From: Paenalcaligenes niemegkensis
GTDB lineage: Bacteria > Pseudomonadota > Gammaproteobacteria > Burkholderiales > Burkholderiaceae_B
DNA length: 64,000 nt
NCBI RefSeq assembly: GCF_022230885.1
Contig: NZ_JAKGCT010000004.1
Coordinates: forward strand, 1,860,001 to 1,924,000
Direction: 5' to 3'
The position numbers and the translations under genes are program-made. The notes under the pieces are model-generated. The model did no database searches. It had not been told where the DNA came from and saw only the letters and a program-made list of their open reading frames with translations. Shown here one piece after another: positions 61,866 to 64,000 of the stretch (within the stretch, counting starts at the first letter, position 1; each line of letters starts with the position of its first letter).

Positions 61866-61896
61866 AAAAAAAGCAGCGAAATACGCTGCTTTTTTT
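61866..61896. terminator. Bidirectional terminator between iclR and selD
   Basis: 13-bp stem AAAAAAAGCAGCG/CGCTGCTTTTTTT with a 5-base loop and T7 on either strand, between convergent genes. Confidence 0.93.
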
Positions 61897-61913
61897 AATA
61901 GAGAAAAACCCCT

Positions 61914-62978
61914 CTACGCCTCGACCTGCACCAACGGCCCTTCACTATGCAACTCGCCAACGATTGCGGCGTGTCCAAAGCCTTCAGAGTGAAAGATATT
62001 CAGCACTTCTGCCACAGCCTCGGGCGCGCAGGCTACCAGCAAGCCACCTGAAGTTTGAGGATCACACAGCAGGGCGCGCATAGTTTCGTTTAACTGGGAG
62101 CTAAGCGAGACAGACTCAGCAATGGAGTCCCAATTTCGACCTGATGCACCAGTAATGACCCCTTGTACCGCGAACTCGCTTACGCCCTCTAGCCAAGGCA
62201 AATCGGAATAACGCAGCCTGGCTGACAAGCCTGAGGCTCTTGCAACTTCCAGGGTATGGCCCAGCAGGCCGAAACCCGTGACGTCTGTTATTGCATGAAC
62301 GCCACTTAACTTACCCAAAATAGCACCGGGCGTGTTTAATTGAGTGGTGCTGTCTATCATTGAGCGATAGCCGTCGTCGCCGAGTATGTTCTTTTTCAGA
62401 GCTGCCGACAGGATACCGACGCCTAATGCCTTGCCCAACACCAACACATCGCCTGCCTGGGCATCGGCATTACGTTTGATATGCTTGGGATGCGCCAGAC
62501 CCATGGCCGCCAACCCGTATATGGGCTCGACGGAGTCTATGGAGTGCCCGCCGGCAATAGGGATGCCCGCTTGATTGCACACTGCAGCACCGCCCTGCAG
62601 AATGCCAGCGATATCAGCCTTGGAGAGCACATTGATAGGCATGCCAACAAGCGCCAGCGCCATGATCGGCGTGCCACCCATGGCATAGACATCCGATAGC
62701 GCGTTGGTAGCGGCAATTCGGCCGAAGTCGTAGGGATCATCGACTATAGGCATGAAAAAATCGGTAGTGGCGATTAACGCTTGCTGCTCGTTGAGCTGAT
62801 ACACCGCTGCGTCATCAGAGGTTTCATTGCCTACCAGCAATGCCGCATAGGGTTGTGCTGCAGGCATATGGGAAAGCAGTTCCGACAACACACCTGGTGC
62901 GATTTTGCAGCCGCAGCCTCCTCCGTGGGAGAGTGAAGTAAGACGGGGCTTATCTGGTGTCGAAACAGTATCGTTCAT
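61914..62978 (-). CDS. selD: Selenide, water dikinase
   Basis: 354 aa. Makes selenophosphate from selenide and ATP for selenocysteine tRNA charging. Catalytic Cys in the Gly-rich HGGGCGCKI (about residue 24; Cys rather than Sec), followed by NETSDDAAVY and TTDFFMPIVDDPYDFGRIAATNAL around 65-90, GGHSIDS near 145. ATG 62978 chosen over an upstream TTG. Lies just downstream of tRNA-Sec. Confidence 0.95.
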   Translation of the reverse strand: MNDTVSTPDKPRLTSLSHGGGCGCKIAPGVLSELLSHMPAAQPYAALLVGNETSDDAAVYQLNEQQALIATTDFFMPIVDDPYDFGRIAATNALSDVYAMGGTPIMALALVGMPINVLSKADIAGILQGGAAVCNQAGIPIAGGHSIDSVEPIYGLAAMGLAHPKHIKRNADAQAGDVLVLGKALGVGILSAALKKNILGDDGYRSMIDSTTQLNTPGAILGKLSGVHAITDVTGFGLLGHTLEVARASGLSARLRYSDLPWLEGVSEFAVQGVITGASGRNWDSIAESVSLSSQLNETMRALLCDPQTSGGLLVACAPEAVAEVLNIFHSEGFGHAAIVGELHSEGPLVQVEA

Positions 62979-62998
62979 GATGATTTGGGCCTGCAAGT

Positions 62999-63094
62999 TG
63001 GCGGAAAGTAGTAGGAGTCGAACCTACCTGGGAGCGTCTGACGCCCCCAACTGGGTTTGAAGCCCAGCCATGCCACCGGACACGATTACCTTCC
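62999..63094 (-). tRNA. selC: tRNA-Sec (anticodon TCA)
   Basis: 96 nt, with the long variable arm of selenocysteine tRNA. 8-bp acceptor GGAAGGTA/TACTTTCC, anticodon stem GCTGGGC-type with loop TTCAAA giving TCA (reads UGA), long arm TTGGGGGCGTCAGACGCTCCC and T loop TTCGACT; discriminator G and encoded CCA. Sits 10 bases after the selB stop. Confidence 0.95.
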
Positions 63095-63104
63095 TGTGAA
63101 GAGA

Positions 63105-64000
63105 CTATGATAGCCGTTGCCAGATGTCTGCGCCACCTTTGCGCACCACATGGCGATCGCGTAGCCGACGCGTATATCCGGAGCGATTGAAAAACTCGAG
63201 TATCTGAATGCTGCGTTTGCGCCCCAGCCCAATGCAATCACGAAACTCACTCGCACTGACCCCTTCGGTTCCGCTTAAAGACTCAATCTGTCCAGCCAGC
63301 CTAATCACCTGCTCGCGATGATAGAACAAATCGCGCACAATCTGATATAGCTCCCCCCGCAGTAGCTTAAGCAGAACATGCCGGACCAGATCCTCGGATT
63401 CGTTTAGCTGGCTGGCCAGATCTCGTGTCCATGGAGGATTGAATTCACCTTCATGAATAAGTGGAAGCAAGCGTTCGGCCAGCTCGGTTTCCTGAGCAGT
63501 CAATGTGACCGCGTGGCCGGGTATATGCAGCCAGGGACCGTTACGCGACAACGTAGCGGTGGCTATCAGCTCGTCACACAGAGCCTCCCACAACGCGTCC
63601 GGCGCCGTAGGCAACGCCATTCGCCGCAAGCGGGCCGCGTTCACTCCTGGCTCATCCGGCCAGTTTTGATGAAAGGACTGCATGGTTTGCAAAACCTGAG
63701 CCGTCAACACGCTCCACTGAGACCGCAAAATCAAAACACGAGGAGCCTGAGCACCACGTGCAGATACCCATAATGCGCCTTCAGGGAGTGTAAGGTCATC
63801 TAAGGTGCGGCTCATAAGGCGCATGGCATGGGGTTCATCCAGCCCCCACGGAGCCTGTTGCAGCAAGCTCAATACCGTTCCGCCTGCATGCAGCTCTGAG
63901 ATGGCGTCTAACCATGCCAGCCGCGCAGGCGAGCGACGCTTGCGTTGCGGCGCATTGGGGTCCAGCACGACGCCGCCACCTATCGTATGCCGTGCTTGTG
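63105..64000 (-). CDS. selB: Selenocysteine-specific elongation factor SelB, C-terminal part
   Basis: The last 298 residues or so; the gene runs off the right edge. Begins in the domain-3 segment ARHTIGGGVVLDPN and continues through four winged helices ending with GRKRSIQILEFFNRSGYTRR and RKGGADIWQRL. These bind the SECIS hairpin of selenoprotein mRNA. Adjacent to selC and selD on the same strand. Confidence 0.93.
   Translation of the reverse strand, partial: QARHTIGGGVVLDPNAPQRKRRSPARLAWLDAISELHAGGTVLSLLQQAPWGLDEPHAMRLMSRTLDDLTLPEGALWVSARGAQAPRVLILRSQWSVLTAQVLQTMQSFHQNWPDEPGVNAARLRRMALPTAPDALWEALCDELIATATLSRNGPWLHIPGHAVTLTAQETELAERLLPLIHEGEFNPPWTRDLASQLNESEDLVRHVLLKLLRGELYQIVRDLFYHREQVIRLAGQIESLSGTEGVSASEFRDCIGLGRKRSIQILEFFNRSGYTRRLRDRHVVRKGGADIWQRLS

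Overview
The window looks like a chromosome segment of a betaproteobacterium, most likely an Alcaligenaceae member (Pusillimonas/Bordetella-like). This rests on recognisable protein families and gene neighbourhoods (atpIBEFHAGDC, folB-ttcA, hemA-prfA-prmC-grxD-ubiX, a PepSY/DUF3325/DUF3649 siderophore set), not on any search. Two thirds is core chromosome; the rest is accessory catabolism and transport.

Layout. 1-4.4 kb: probable haem/iron locus (TonB receptor, ChaN-like protein, SbmA/YddA-type ABC protein). 4.4-5.0 kb: remnant of a LysR regulator abutting the 3' end of tRNA-Arg(CCG). 5.2-9.8 kb: di-haem cytochrome c, class III CoA-transferase, nitronate monooxygenase-like protein, enoyl-CoA hydratase and a 78-aa orphan protein behind a promoter covered by two 12-bp sites. 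9.8-16.3 kb (minus): rep, priA, hemE and a Fis-type regulator. 16.4-23.9 kb (minus): complete F1Fo ATP synthase operon. 24.1-33.2 kb: enoyl-CoA hydratase, M61 peptidase, pteridine-reductase-like SDR, folB, ttcA, ubiX, grxD, prmC, prfA, hemA. 33.5 kb: tRNA-Phe. 33.7-38.2 kb: Fur-type siderophore uptake locus. 38.2-46.0 kb: GntR-controlled extradiol (LigB) cluster carrying its own sugar-class ABC importer. 46-50.9 kb: rsuA, a methyltransferase, small proteins, an ABC-F ATPase, a SYLF lipoprotein and a hemolysin-III remnant. 51-61.8 kb: a nine-gene minus-strand operon (cupin, SsuABC-type importer, hydrolase, SDR, aspartate-dehydrogenase-like protein, aldehyde dehydrogenase, TPP enzyme) with a porin and a divergent IclR regulator. 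61.9-64 kb: selenocysteine genes selB, tRNA-Sec and selD.

An important caveat: seventeen or so genes are split by single-base frameshifts, and almost every one is repaired by adding one base to a homopolymer. Essential genes (atpB, atpH, prmC) are hit. I therefore read these as sequencing undercalls and annotate each gene over its full span, giving the position of the break. Only the lysR and hemolysin-III pieces look like true remnants.

The two catabolic clusters are the best candidates for undescribed biology: each pairs a dedicated ABC importer and regulator with an enzyme set that does not add up to a textbook pathway.
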